Below are positions 1 through 7,784 of a DNA stretch of 64,000 nucleotides, one piece after another (position 1 is the stretch's first letter; every line of letters starts with the position of its first letter). Location of the stretch: assembly GCF_002724055.1 (NCBI RefSeq), contig NZ_BDQY01000002.1, positions 1 to 64,000 on the forward strand, read 5' to 3'. The notes under the pieces were generated by a model, which was not told the DNA's origin, did not search any database, and saw nothing but the letters and a program-made list of their open reading frames with translations. The position numbers and the translations under genes are program-made. Source of the stretch: Tepidibacter mesophilus (lineage in GTDB: Bacteria > Bacillota > Clostridia > Peptostreptococcales > Peptostreptococcaceae).

Positions 1-2
1 TT

Positions 3-71
3 AGTATTTACAATGCAGCAATAAAAGGTGAACCTATCAATAAAATTTTTGATACTCTGAAAATTGCATAG
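3..71 (+). CDS. C-terminal tail of an upstream gene (partial)
   Basis: An open frame enters from the left edge and ends in TAG at 69-71. It encodes about 22 residues (ends FDTLKIA). It is open to the window edge and is followed by an AT-rich gap with a promoter-like sequence, so it is probably the 3' end of a gene lying outside. The product cannot be identified from so few residues; a chance open frame is possible. Confidence 0.4.
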   Translation, partial: SIYNAAIKGEPINKIFDTLKIA

Positions 72-173
72 GAATCCCTTTGGTTATATAACTGTAAAAA
101 ATTTCAAATAAAACTGCACTATTATAGTAAGTATAGTAACTTATAAATTTGTTCAATTTATGGTAAATATTCC

Positions 174-201
174 TAAAAATACAAAGTGAATAGCACGATA
201 T
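174..201 (+). promoter_or_regulatory. candidate sigma-28 (SigD) flagellar promoter
   Basis: TAAA at 174-177 is followed after 15-16 nt by GCACGATAT at 193-201, close to the SigD/FliA consensus TAAA-N15-GCCGATAA. It lies about 40 nt upstream of the flagellin start codon, which suits a late flagellar gene. The -10 differs from consensus by one inserted or changed base, so this is a candidate only. Confidence 0.4.
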
Positions 202-239
202 ATATAATATTAACTTATATTAAGAAAGAAGGATATATT

Positions 240-1070
240 ATGGTAGGTTTTAGTTGTGTAGGAATGAGAATGATAAATCATATGAATTACTTAAATTCAA
301 GAAATTCTGTATTAATGGAGAGATTATGTACTGGAAAAAGAATAAATAGAGCAGCTGATGATCCAGCAGGACTTGCTATTTCTGAAAAAATGAAAGCACA
401 AATAAGAGGTCTTAGTATGGCTCAAAGGAATGTTCAGGATGGGATTTCTATGATACAAACAGCTGAAGGGGCAATGAATGAAATTCATAATATACTTCAA
501 AGAATGAATGAACTAGCAGTTCAGGCCTCAAATGCTACATATACTGATGGAGATAGACAAAACCTAGATTTAGAATTTCAACAATTAAAAGATACGATTA
601 CAGAAATATCAGAAGGGACAGAGTTCAATAATAAAAAGTTAATTGATGGGTCACAAAAAAGTGATGGTATTACACTACAAGTAGGTCCAAATTCAGGAAA
701 TTATTTGAAAGTAAAAATGGGAGATTTATCAGAATTAGGGCTTCATATCGATGGAATTAATATATCGAACCAGCAAAATGCACAAGATGCAATAGAAAAA
801 GTAAAAACAGCTGTTAGTAGTGTATCTAGAGAAAGGTCTTATTTAGGGGCTATGCAGAATAGACTTGAGCATACCTTGAATAATTTAGGTACATATGAAG
901 AAAATTTAACAGCGGCATGTAGTCGTATAACTGATGCTGATATGGCTAAAACTATGATGGAATATACGAAAAATCAAATATTAATGCAAGTTTCTCAAGC
1001 TATGCTTGCCCAGCATATAAAGATGGAAAGAGAAAGGATGTTGGGATTGCTTAAGAGTTTAGGTGTTTAA
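240..1070 (+). CDS. flagellin (276 aa)
   Basis: Flagellar filament subunit, exported by the flagellar type III system and polymerised outside the cell. The protein has the conserved N-terminal D0/D1 helix region (RINRAADDPAGLAISEKM, about residues 36-55, then QRNVQDGISMIQTAEGAM) and the C-terminal D1/D0 region (ITDADMAKTMMEYTKNQIL) with only a short central region, so it is a small flagellin. The start is ATG 240 behind AAGAAAGAAGG; a longer in-frame GTG start at 186 lacks a ribosome binding site. The extreme N terminus (MVGFSCVGMRMINHM) is unusual and contains Cys, unlike the common MRINHN start. No other filament gene is visible in this window apart from cheV; a SigD-like promoter lies upstream. 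It may be a minor flagellin. Confidence 0.93.
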   Translation: MVGFSCVGMRMINHMNYLNSRNSVLMERLCTGKRINRAADDPAGLAISEKMKAQIRGLSMAQRNVQDGISMIQTAEGAMNEIHNILQRMNELAVQASNATYTDGDRQNLDLEFQQLKDTITEISEGTEFNNKKLIDGSQKSDGITLQVGPNSGNYLKVKMGDLSELGLHIDGINISNQQNAQDAIEKVKTAVSSVSRERSYLGAMQNRLEHTLNNLGTYEENLTAACSRITDADMAKTMMEYTKNQILMQVSQAMLAQHIKMERERMLGLLKSLGV

Positions 1071-1111
1071 ATTGATGAATCTGTTAGCTTAAAAGTTATG
1101 AGAAAGTATGC

Positions 1112-1165
1112 CCCAAGAGACTGTCTTAAAATGATTTGAAAATCATTTTAAGACAGTCTCTTGGG
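1112..1165. terminator. 25-bp perfect stem, bidirectional terminator or palindromic element
   Basis: Two perfectly complementary 25-nt arms (1112-1136 and 1141-1165) are separated by the 4-nt loop TGAA. It sits between the convergent flagellin and dinB genes and probably terminates both. The arms contain GACTGTCTTAAAATGATT, which resembles the half-sites at 47596-47611 and 48895-48939, so it may derive from a small mobile palindromic element. Confidence 0.75.
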
Positions 1166-1184
1166 TATAATAGTTTAAGCAAAT

Positions 1185-2231
1185 TTACAAAAATGTAAGT
1201 TGTTCTATTTTGTTATCTGACAGGTTTGATACACTAAGTCCTATAAGTCTTATATCATTTTGTATGTTTATTTCTTTTAATAAGTTACACGCTATAGAGT
1301 ATATTTCATCATAAGAATCTGTGTAATGATGGATTGTTTTGCTTCTTGAGTGACTGGAAAAATCAGATGCCTTTATCTTAATAGTTATAGTTTTAGATAA
1401 CATATCTTGTTTTTTCAATGTATATGATATATCTTTGCTAAATAATGATAAGAAATGCATAAGATATTCTATCTCATCTGTATTTGATGAAAAAGTAGTT
1501 TCTCTTCCTAATGACTTTGTCTCCCGATTAGGTTGGACAGGTCTATTATCTATACCTAAAAGCCTATTATAAAGTTCCCAGGACTGATTTGAGAATAGAT
1601 CTACAAAATAATCTTTGGGAAGATTTAATAAATCGTTTACTGTATATACGCCTATATTGTTTAGTTTGGTTATTGTCTTTTTTCCTATTCCGTATACTAT
1701 TTTTATAGAAAGTGGTTTTAGTATTTCTGGAACCATTTCTTCAGTTATTACCTTAAGTCCATCTGGTTTATTCCAATCTGAACCAAGTTTTGCTAAAAAT
1801 TTATTGTGAGATATACCAACTGATATAGTGAGTCCTGTTTTTTTAAAGACTTCATTTTTTATATAGTGTCCTATTTCAATTGGAGGAGTATCTATATCAG
1901 ATACATCAAGATAGGCTTCATCTATTGACAAAGGTTCTACAATGTTTGTTATACTGTATAAAATATCGAATACTTCATTAGACACTTCTTTATATCTTGA
2001 ATATCTAACTGGCAAAAATATTCCATTAGGACACTTTTGTGCAGCTATAAATCCTGGCATGGCAGATTTAACTCCATACTTTCTAGCTTCATAAGAGCAT
2101 GTACAAACTACTCCTTTGCTAGTCCTACCACCTACTATAACGGGTTTTCCTTTAAGAGAAGGATTATCTACTTGTTCAACGCTTGCAAAGAAAGCATCCA
2201 TATCAACGTGTATAATTTTACGAATCATCAA
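1185..2231 (-). CDS. dinB: DNA polymerase IV (Y family)
   Basis: Error-prone translesion polymerase acting at stalled replication forks. The N-terminal palm motif HVDMDAFFASVEQ (D10) and the SIDEAYLDVSD motif near residue 105 supply the catalytic acidic residues. A helix-hairpin-helix thumb (about 170-195) and a little-finger domain follow. The extreme C terminus EQLTFL is a recognisable beta-clamp binding motif, showing that the protein is complete at 348 aa, the normal family length. Either of two adjacent Met codons could be the start. It is a single gene transcribed toward the flagellin and separated from it by the long hairpin. Confidence 0.95.
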   Translation of the reverse strand: MMIRKIIHVDMDAFFASVEQVDNPSLKGKPVIVGGRTSKGVVCTCSYEARKYGVKSAMPGFIAAQKCPNGIFLPVRYSRYKEVSNEVFDILYSITNIVEPLSIDEAYLDVSDIDTPPIEIGHYIKNEVFKKTGLTISVGISHNKFLAKLGSDWNKPDGLKVITEEMVPEILKPLSIKIVYGIGKKTITKLNNIGVYTVNDLLNLPKDYFVDLFSNQSWELYNRLLGIDNRPVQPNRETKSLGRETTFSSNTDEIEYLMHFLSLFSKDISYTLKKQDMLSKTITIKIKASDFSSHSRSKTIHHYTDSYDEIYSIACNLLKEINIQNDIRLIGLSVSNLSDNKIEQLTFL

Positions 2232-2384
2232 ATCACCTACTTGTTACAAAATAAGAACATAAGTTCTGTTTTATTATATCATATTTAATAAAAAACTACC
2301 CTATATTAAATAAACTACACATATAATAAAATTTATGGTAATATTTAGACATACATATAATAATTTTAAGGGGAGGTAAATAAT

Positions 2385-3461
2385 ATGAATAATAAAAGAC
2401 TTGAAAAAGTGTTAAAAGAAATGAAATCTAAAAATATACCTCAAATGTTAGTATCTGATCCAGCTGCTATATTTTATTTGACAGGAAAATGGTTTCATCC
2501 AGGTGAGAGGTTATTAGCTTTATACATAAATGCTAATGGAGAAAACAAACTGTTTGTAAACGAATTATTTCCTGTAAATGAGGATTTAGGGGTCGAAATA
2601 GTTTGGTATAATGATACTCAAAATGGTGTTGAGATTATATCCAAGTATGTAGATAAAGCAGATACTATGGGTATTGATAAAAATTGGCCAGCTCATTTTT
2701 TATTAACACTTATGGATCTTGAAGGTGGAAGTAAGTTTGTGAATGGTTCTATGGTTTTAGATAGAGTTAGAATGTGCAAAGATGATGAAGAAAAGAATTT
2801 AATGAGGGAAGCATCAAGACTTAATGATATAGCTGTTGAAAAGATGATAGAGTCTGTATCAACTGATTTATCTGAGAAAAAAATGGCTGATTTATTAAAT
2901 GATATATATGAAGAAATAGGAGCAGATGGTTGTTCTTTTGATGCTATTATAGCTTATGGAGAAAATGCAGCTAACCCTCATCACGAACCATCTAATGCTA
3001 TGGTTAAAGATGGCGATAGTATAATTATAGATATTGGATGTATTAAAGATTCGTATTGCTCAGATATGACAAGAACGGTATTCTATAAATCTGCATCGGA
3101 TAAAGCTAAAGAGGTTTATAATACTGTATTAGAAGCTAATAAAAAGGCTATATCAATAGTTAAACCTGGTGTGAAATTCAGTGATATAGATTTAGCTGCT
3201 AGAAATTATATAGAGGATGCTGGTTATGGAAAGTATTTTACACATAGAACAGGACATTCAATAGGCATAGAAGTACATGATTTTGGAAACGTATCTTCTG
3301 TTAACCACGATGAAGTAGCTCCTGGAATGATATTCTCAATAGAGCCGGGTATATATATACCTGGAGAGGTTGGGGTTAGAATAGAGGATTTAGTACTTGT
3401 TACTGAAGATGGATGTGAAGTGCTTAATAAATATAGCAAGGATCTTAAAGTAATCGGATAA
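2385..3461 (+). CDS. M24-family Xaa-Pro aminopeptidase
   Basis: Cytoplasmic metalloaminopeptidase that probably removes N-terminal residues before proline. An N-terminal creatinase-like domain (about 1-125) precedes a pita-bread catalytic domain. All five metal ligands of the family are visible: Asp in IIIDIGC and in SDMTRT, His in HRTGHSIGIEVHD, Glu in FSIEPGIY and Glu in VRIEDLV. At 358 aa it has the usual length for this bacterial subgroup. The start ATG has a strong site (AAGGGGAGGT). It is monocistronic and followed by a bidirectional terminator. Substrate preference cannot be read from sequence; a prolidase remains possible. Confidence 0.93.
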   Translation: MNNKRLEKVLKEMKSKNIPQMLVSDPAAIFYLTGKWFHPGERLLALYINANGENKLFVNELFPVNEDLGVEIVWYNDTQNGVEIISKYVDKADTMGIDKNWPAHFLLTLMDLEGGSKFVNGSMVLDRVRMCKDDEEKNLMREASRLNDIAVEKMIESVSTDLSEKKMADLLNDIYEEIGADGCSFDAIIAYGENAANPHHEPSNAMVKDGDSIIIDIGCIKDSYCSDMTRTVFYKSASDKAKEVYNTVLEANKKAISIVKPGVKFSDIDLAARNYIEDAGYGKYFTHRTGHSIGIEVHDFGNVSSVNHDEVAPGMIFSIEPGIYIPGEVGVRIEDLVLVTEDGCEVLNKYSKDLKVIG

Positions 3462-3465
3462 AACC

Positions 3466-3504
3466 AAAAAATTCGCTTCATGCATTGCATTGAGCGAATT
3501 TTTT
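3466..3504. terminator. bidirectional Rho-independent terminator
   Basis: AAAAAATTCGCT (3466-3477) pairs with AGCGAATTTTTT (3493-3504) around a 15-nt loop, with T tracts on both strands. It separates the convergent peptidase and glucosaminidase genes. Confidence 0.85.
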
Positions 3505-3535
3505 ATTATATCAGTTCGTAGCAACTAGAGGAATT

Positions 3536-4111
3536 TTAATCATACTTATACAATTCATACTTTTCTATTATTGATATAAGTTTTTGAGGGTAATTTGGGT
3601 CGGTAGAGTAGCCACATGCATAAAGTGCCATGGCCTGTTCTTTATAATCTTTACACTGTTTTAATGTTTCATACCTTTTAGCTTTTCCAAGTAAGTTAGT
3701 ATAGTCTTTAATAGATTCTGAATATGAATCATAAGCTCTAAAACTTTGAACTACTTCTATTTTTTTATTATTCACAAATTCATTGGTAATAAAATCCAAC
3801 TTATTTTTATAGTCTTTACCAGCCTTTATGCCAAACAAATTTTTTCCTTTTTGAGTCAAAGTAGAATCTCCCCAGTTACTCTCAAGAATTGCTTGTGCTA
3901 TTGTTATACTTGGGTATATATTGTATTTTTCATAACCATAGTTAGTTTTTGAATATACAAGTTGTATAAATTCATCTTTTGTTTCGAATTTTTCGTTGTA
4001 TAGATTAGGTAATGGTACCGATGATTTAAATAATAACATTATCAGCATAGAGCTTAAAAGAAAAAATAGAGTAGATGTAATAATAAAAACTATACTTATT
4101 TTATTTTTCAT
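3536..4111 (-). CDS. membrane-anchored GH73 glucosaminidase
   Basis: Peptidoglycan hydrolase cleaving the N-acetylglucosaminyl bond, acting outside the membrane. One N-terminal transmembrane or signal-anchor helix (about residues 8-30) is followed by a single GH73 (FlgJ/LytG-like) domain. The catalytic Glu is in AQAILESNWGDS (near residue 83), and the family pattern continues with NLFGIKAG, VQSFRAYDSYSESIKDY and the CGYSTDPNY segment. At 191 aa it is a minimal enzyme without cell-wall binding repeats. It starts at ATG behind AAGGGAG. The role could be growth, separation or passage of surface structures. Confidence 0.9.
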   Translation of the reverse strand: MKNKISIVFIITSTLFFLLSSMLIMLLFKSSVPLPNLYNEKFETKDEFIQLVYSKTNYGYEKYNIYPSITIAQAILESNWGDSTLTQKGKNLFGIKAGKDYKNKLDFITNEFVNNKKIEVVQSFRAYDSYSESIKDYTNLLGKAKRYETLKQCKDYKEQAMALYACGYSTDPNYPQKLISIIEKYELYKYD

Positions 4112-4186
4112 TTGAATCTCCCTTTTTAATTAATATATATAATTATATATTATGAAAAGGATTAATAAAATAATACAATAGTCATA

Positions 4187-5164
4187 TTAAATGATTTTTC
4201 CAGAATCTCTAGTTTGTATTAATTCATTAGGAAATGGTTCGAATATAGTTTGATTATGTAAATACTCATTTTCAAATCTCATAACCCAAGAATTTATGAT
4301 AGTTAACGGTACACAGAATGGTATTTTTTTGTCGTTGTATTTTTCCAATGTTTCTAAAAAAAAAGCTTTTTCACTATATGAAAGATGCTTTGAGAAATAT
4401 CCGAATAGATGAAGTAGCATATTTATATTTCTATTTGGCTTAGATGGTATAGCTAAAGCTTTATTAAGATAAACTTTATAATCTTTTATTATATTTGAGA
4501 TATCAGTTGAATCTGTATTAGCAGTTAATTTTCCCATCTTTTTTAAATATCCAGGGCTATGAGACATTAAAAGGTATTTATTTTTACTTTGGAAATCTAT
4601 AAGACACTTTATAGTTTTACTATTTTCTACATTTTTAAAATCTGATATTGTAAATATTTTTGTCAAAAAATGCTCCCTTATATTAAAGTTAGTAAGTCTT
4701 CCTTCATCTTCAATAGATACATCTGGGAAGTATTCATATATTTTGCTTGCGAATAATCCACTACCTCTTTTCGGAAGGGACGGTGATTTGCCGTGACATT
4801 TATAAATTTTAACATCTTTTATACCACAAGATGGAGAACGACTTTTCAAAATAAATCCATGTATATCACTATTGGAGATACTTTTTAGAAAAGAATGAGA
4901 GAATGAATGCATTTTTTCAGTAAAATCATCTCCAGTTTTAGAGAAAACCAAATTAAAATTCTCTGTATCATTTTTTGAAACTAATCGCAACGTATCTCTT
5001 GGAGTAGAAAGACCTATACTTGTTTCAGGACACACGGTAACGAAGTTGACATGAGGTTTTAAATTTTTTATAAAATCATTGTTTATTTTAGAACCGTCAT
5101 ATCTGCAATTATCATGCTCTATACACTTACTGAGCACAATATTAGGAATTGTAAAATTCTTCAT
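4187..5164 (-). CDS. DUF523-DUF1722 (YbgA-like, TudS-related) protein
   Basis: The N-terminal half (about 1-150) is a DUF523 domain, the family that includes the [4Fe-4S] thiouracil desulfidase TudS. Candidate cluster cysteines are in SKCIEHDNCRYDG, VTVCPE and RSPSCGI. The C-terminal half (about 185-320) is a DUF1722/YbgA domain. The fused architecture matches E. coli YbgA. At 325 aa it is full length. A desulfidase or thio-nucleobase salvage role is inferred from family only. It is monocistronic, with start ATG behind AAAGGAGAA. Confidence 0.85.
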   Translation of the reverse strand: MKNFTIPNIVLSKCIEHDNCRYDGSKINNDFIKNLKPHVNFVTVCPETSIGLSTPRDTLRLVSKNDTENFNLVFSKTGDDFTEKMHSFSHSFLKSISNSDIHGFILKSRSPSCGIKDVKIYKCHGKSPSLPKRGSGLFASKIYEYFPDVSIEDEGRLTNFNIREHFLTKIFTISDFKNVENSKTIKCLIDFQSKNKYLLMSHSPGYLKKMGKLTANTDSTDISNIIKDYKVYLNKALAIPSKPNRNINMLLHLFGYFSKHLSYSEKAFFLETLEKYNDKKIPFCVPLTIINSWVMRFENEYLHNQTIFEPFPNELIQTRDSGKII

Positions 5165-5233
5165 AAAAATTCTCCTTTCATACTAATACTTAATATCTTT
5201 ATTATGATTTGTATTTTTATATAATATATTTAT

Positions 5234-5362
5234 TTAAATTTTAAGAGTTTTGACATGTTTTTGTATAGTAACCCTATTTGGACTATTGTTGTTAAAATTT
5301 TCTATGTATCCATTTCCAGCATATCCTTGAATACAGAGTATATGATAAGATATTAGCTTCAT
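5234..5362 (-). CDS. small 42-aa protein with strong ribosome binding site
   Basis: On the minus strand AAAGGAGGTTTAT precedes ATG at 5362. The frame encodes 42 residues beginning MKLISYHILCIQGYAGNGYI and rich in Asn, ending in TAA at 5234-5236. The near-perfect Shine-Dalgarno and good spacing argue for translation. No family is recognised and there is no clear membrane segment. It lies just upstream of the DUF523 gene in the same orientation and could be a leader peptide or an independent small protein. Confidence 0.4.
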   Translation of the reverse strand: MKLISYHILCIQGYAGNGYIENFNNNSPNRVTIQKHVKTLKI

Positions 5363-5412
5363 ATAAACCTCCTTTTATTATATGGAATTATATAATTTTG
5401 AATTATATACAA

Positions 5413-5510
5413 CGTTAATGAAAGAATTGCGCTTCCAACTATTTTTAAGCAACAGAGTCGTGAGACCTGTTGGCGGCATGAGCTATGCGTTAACATAAAG
5501 CTAATTTTTT
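5413..5510 (+). repeat. dispersed ~100-bp structured repeat, copy A
   Basis: Matches copies B (6650-6749), C (15954-16050), D (50345-50443) and E (61180-61275). The shared order is AACTATTT, a central AACAGAG...TGTTGGCG imperfect inverted repeat, a GGCATGAGC block, a small hairpin (TATG...CATA) and CTAATTTTTT. It lies in the 446-bp gap between the 42-aa ORF and the EEP gene. The rest of that gap holds only AT-rich promoter-like sequence. Confidence 0.75.
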
Positions 5511-5610
5511 GATAATGCAAATTGCTAAATAATGTTATATAATCTTATAATAAACACGAAATTATACTTATTAAACTAATTATAATATAAAATAACTGAA
5601 GGGAGATAAA

Positions 5611-6720
5611 ATGTTTATAAAACTTACTTTAAGGATATCTATATTGTTAATAAGTTTGTTTTTACTATTTTTATTAGCAGTTGTTATTACAGACTATAGG
5701 CCAGATGAAATTGATTCAATTGAAATTAATAATAATAAAGAAGAGATAGTAAAATTAGATAATACTATGAGTATAACTACATTTAATATAGGGTTTGGTG
5801 GTCTTGATAAAAACCAAGATTTTTTTATGGATAAAGGTAAGATGTCAAGGTCATATAGTAAGGAAAGAACTCATCAAAATATACAAGGGTTAGTAAGCTA
5901 TTTGAAAAATAAAAATTCTGATTTTTGTTTTGTCCAAGAAATAGATGAAAAAGCTACTAGGACATACTATATAAATGAGTACGAAAAAATAAGTCAAAAA
6001 CTTGATAAATATAGTGATTCATATGCATACAATTATAAGGTCTTATGGATACCTATACCTGTTAGAAAGCCTCATGGGTATGTACAAGCTGGTCTTTCTA
6101 CTTTTTCAAAATATAATGTAAATGAGGCTGCTAGACATTCATTACCAGGTAAAGAAAAGTTTATAAGACAGTTATTTTTGTTAGATAGATGCTTTATAGA
6201 AAGTAGGCTTAAAGTATTAAATTCTGATAAAGAGTTTATATTAATAAATGCTCACTTATCGGCTTATGATAAAGGAGGGGTTATAAGAAAACAGCAATTA
6301 TCCTATTTGAAACAGCATATACAAAATGAGTATGATAAAGGCAATTATGTTTTAGTGGGAGGAGACTGGAATCATAAACTTTATGATACAAATTTCAAAA
6401 GTAAGGTAGGGAATAAATGGATTCAGGACATGCCTTCTGATTTTAAGCCAGATGCTTTTAAATGGGTGGTTGATCCTCTTACTCCAACTGTAAGAAGTCT
6501 TGATGCTCCTTATGAATATGGATATAACTTTGTTGAAACTATAGATGGATTTTTAGTTTCGGATAATATAGAAGTATTAGATGTGAAGGGTGATGATTTA
6601 CGCTTTGTGTACAGTGATCATAATCCTGTGACTATGAAGTTTAAATTAAAAAATTTGCTTGATGCTAACGCATCGCTCATATCGCCAACGAGTCCTCCGG
6701 GCTCTGTTGCTCAGAAATAG
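5611..6720 (+). CDS. membrane-anchored endonuclease/exonuclease/phosphatase-fold hydrolase
   Basis: A phosphodiesterase or phosphatase of the EEP superfamily, held at the outer face of the membrane by one N-terminal helix (residues 5-28). Superfamily motifs in order are TTFNIGFGG, FVQEID (metal-binding Glu), INAHLSAYD, GGDWNH and YSDHNPV (the C-terminal Asp-His pair). The precise substrate is unknown. The domain ends naturally just after VTMKFKLK; the last ~22 residues (NLLDANASLISPTSPPGS...) and the stop are encoded by repeat copy B, so the native C terminus has been replaced. The start ATG has AAGGGAG. It precedes the hydrolase gene and may be co-transcribed with it. Confidence 0.88.
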   Translation: MFIKLTLRISILLISLFLLFLLAVVITDYRPDEIDSIEINNNKEEIVKLDNTMSITTFNIGFGGLDKNQDFFMDKGKMSRSYSKERTHQNIQGLVSYLKNKNSDFCFVQEIDEKATRTYYINEYEKISQKLDKYSDSYAYNYKVLWIPIPVRKPHGYVQAGLSTFSKYNVNEAARHSLPGKEKFIRQLFLLDRCFIESRLKVLNSDKEFILINAHLSAYDKGGVIRKQQLSYLKQHIQNEYDKGNYVLVGGDWNHKLYDTNFKSKVGNKWIQDMPSDFKPDAFKWVVDPLTPTVRSLDAPYEYGYNFVETIDGFLVSDNIEVLDVKGDDLRFVYSDHNPVTMKFKLKNLLDANASLISPTSPPGSVAQK

Positions 6721-6749
6721 TTGCAAGTATAATTCTTTCATAATCAACA
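6650..6749 (-). repeat. dispersed ~100-bp structured repeat, copy B, inside a gene end
   Basis: Read on the minus strand this copy gives TTGATTATGAAAGAATTA, TTGCAACTATTTCTGAGCAAC, AGAGCCCGGAGGACTCGTTGGCG, a GATGC/GCATC hairpin and CAAATTTTT. It overlaps the 3' end of the EEP hydrolase gene and provides its TAG at 6718-6720. Its length and order agree with copies A and D, marking it as a whole element. Confidence 0.8.
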
Positions 6750-6798
6750 TGTAGGAAATTATATAAATTTCTAGAAATAAAAAGTTGAGGGTGATATT

Positions 6799-7719
6799 AT
6801 GATTGAGGAGTTTAAGGTTAAGGGTAATGATGAGGTTGATATTACTGTTCATAAGTGGGCAGATGTAAAGAATTTAACAGGATGTATTTTAATACTTCAC
6901 GGTATAGCTGAACATTCGTTAAGATATGATGAGTTTAGTAGAGTATTGAACAAGAGTGGGTATATTGTATATGGGTGTGATTATAGAGGCCATGGAAAAA
7001 CAGGCACAGAACACAATCAAATAGGTCATTTTGGCGAAAGTGGATGGAACGGTATAGTAAGTGATATAAAGAATATAATAGATCATATAAAAAAAGAAAA
7101 TGATAAACCACTTATATTACTTGGTCATAGCATGGGATCTTTATTAGCAAGAACTTGTATTCATGAATTTCCAAATGAATTTAACGCTGTAATTCTATCT
7201 GGAACAACTATAGGAGGAAATTTTTTAAAAAGAAATATGGGATATATTATATCTAAAATATATGCAAGTATATATGGGTATAATAAAAAAGCGAAGTTTA
7301 TGGATAAATTAATTTTTGGAAATTACAACAAATTTTTTTATCCTAATAAAACAGAATTTGATTGGTTATCTTCGGATGAAGACAAAGTAAATGAATATAT
7401 CAAAGATAGATTATGTGGATTTATATGTAGTGCAGGAGTATATGTTGATCTCTTAAAAGCAGTTAAATTAACTATAAATAAACAAAATATAAATAAAATA
7501 CCCAAAAAATTACCTATATTAATATTTTCGGGTGATAGGGATATGGTTGGATCGAATTCAAAGGATGTAGTTAGGCTATATAATATGTACAAAAAAGCAG
7601 GAATTAAAAATATAGATTTGAAGATATACAATAATGGAAGACATGAGATGTTAAATGAGTTGAATAAATATGATGTATATGAAGATATAGTTAGATGGAT
7701 AAGAAATATAAGGTGTTGA
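6799..7719 (+). CDS. alpha/beta hydrolase, monoacylglycerol-lipase-like
   Basis: A predicted cytoplasmic serine hydrolase of the Hydrolase_4/lysophospholipase group, cleaving lipid or other carboxyl esters. LHGIAEHSLRYDEF (oxyanion region), YRGHGKT, the nucleophile elbow GHSMGS (Ser near residue 112), the SGDRDMVG acid segment and the C-terminal GRHEMLNE (His) complete a Ser-Asp-His triad. At 306 aa it is full length. The start ATG follows TTGAGGGTGATATT. Substrate cannot be stated beyond the family. Confidence 0.88.
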   Translation: MIEEFKVKGNDEVDITVHKWADVKNLTGCILILHGIAEHSLRYDEFSRVLNKSGYIVYGCDYRGHGKTGTEHNQIGHFGESGWNGIVSDIKNIIDHIKKENDKPLILLGHSMGSLLARTCIHEFPNEFNAVILSGTTIGGNFLKRNMGYIISKIYASIYGYNKKAKFMDKLIFGNYNKFFYPNKTEFDWLSSDEDKVNEYIKDRLCGFICSAGVYVDLLKAVKLTINKQNINKIPKKLPILIFSGDRDMVGSNSKDVVRLYNMYKKAGIKNIDLKIYNNGRHEMLNELNKYDVYEDIVRWIRNIRC

Positions 7720-7784
7720 TGTATAAAAATATATATTATAAAATATAATTATTATTTTAGTATTAGTTATGGAGATGATTTGAT

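Noticed and set aside
1112-1165. Intact insertion sequence or MITE with target duplication
   Set aside because: Only a hairpin is present and no duplication was found at its ends; terminator is the safer call.
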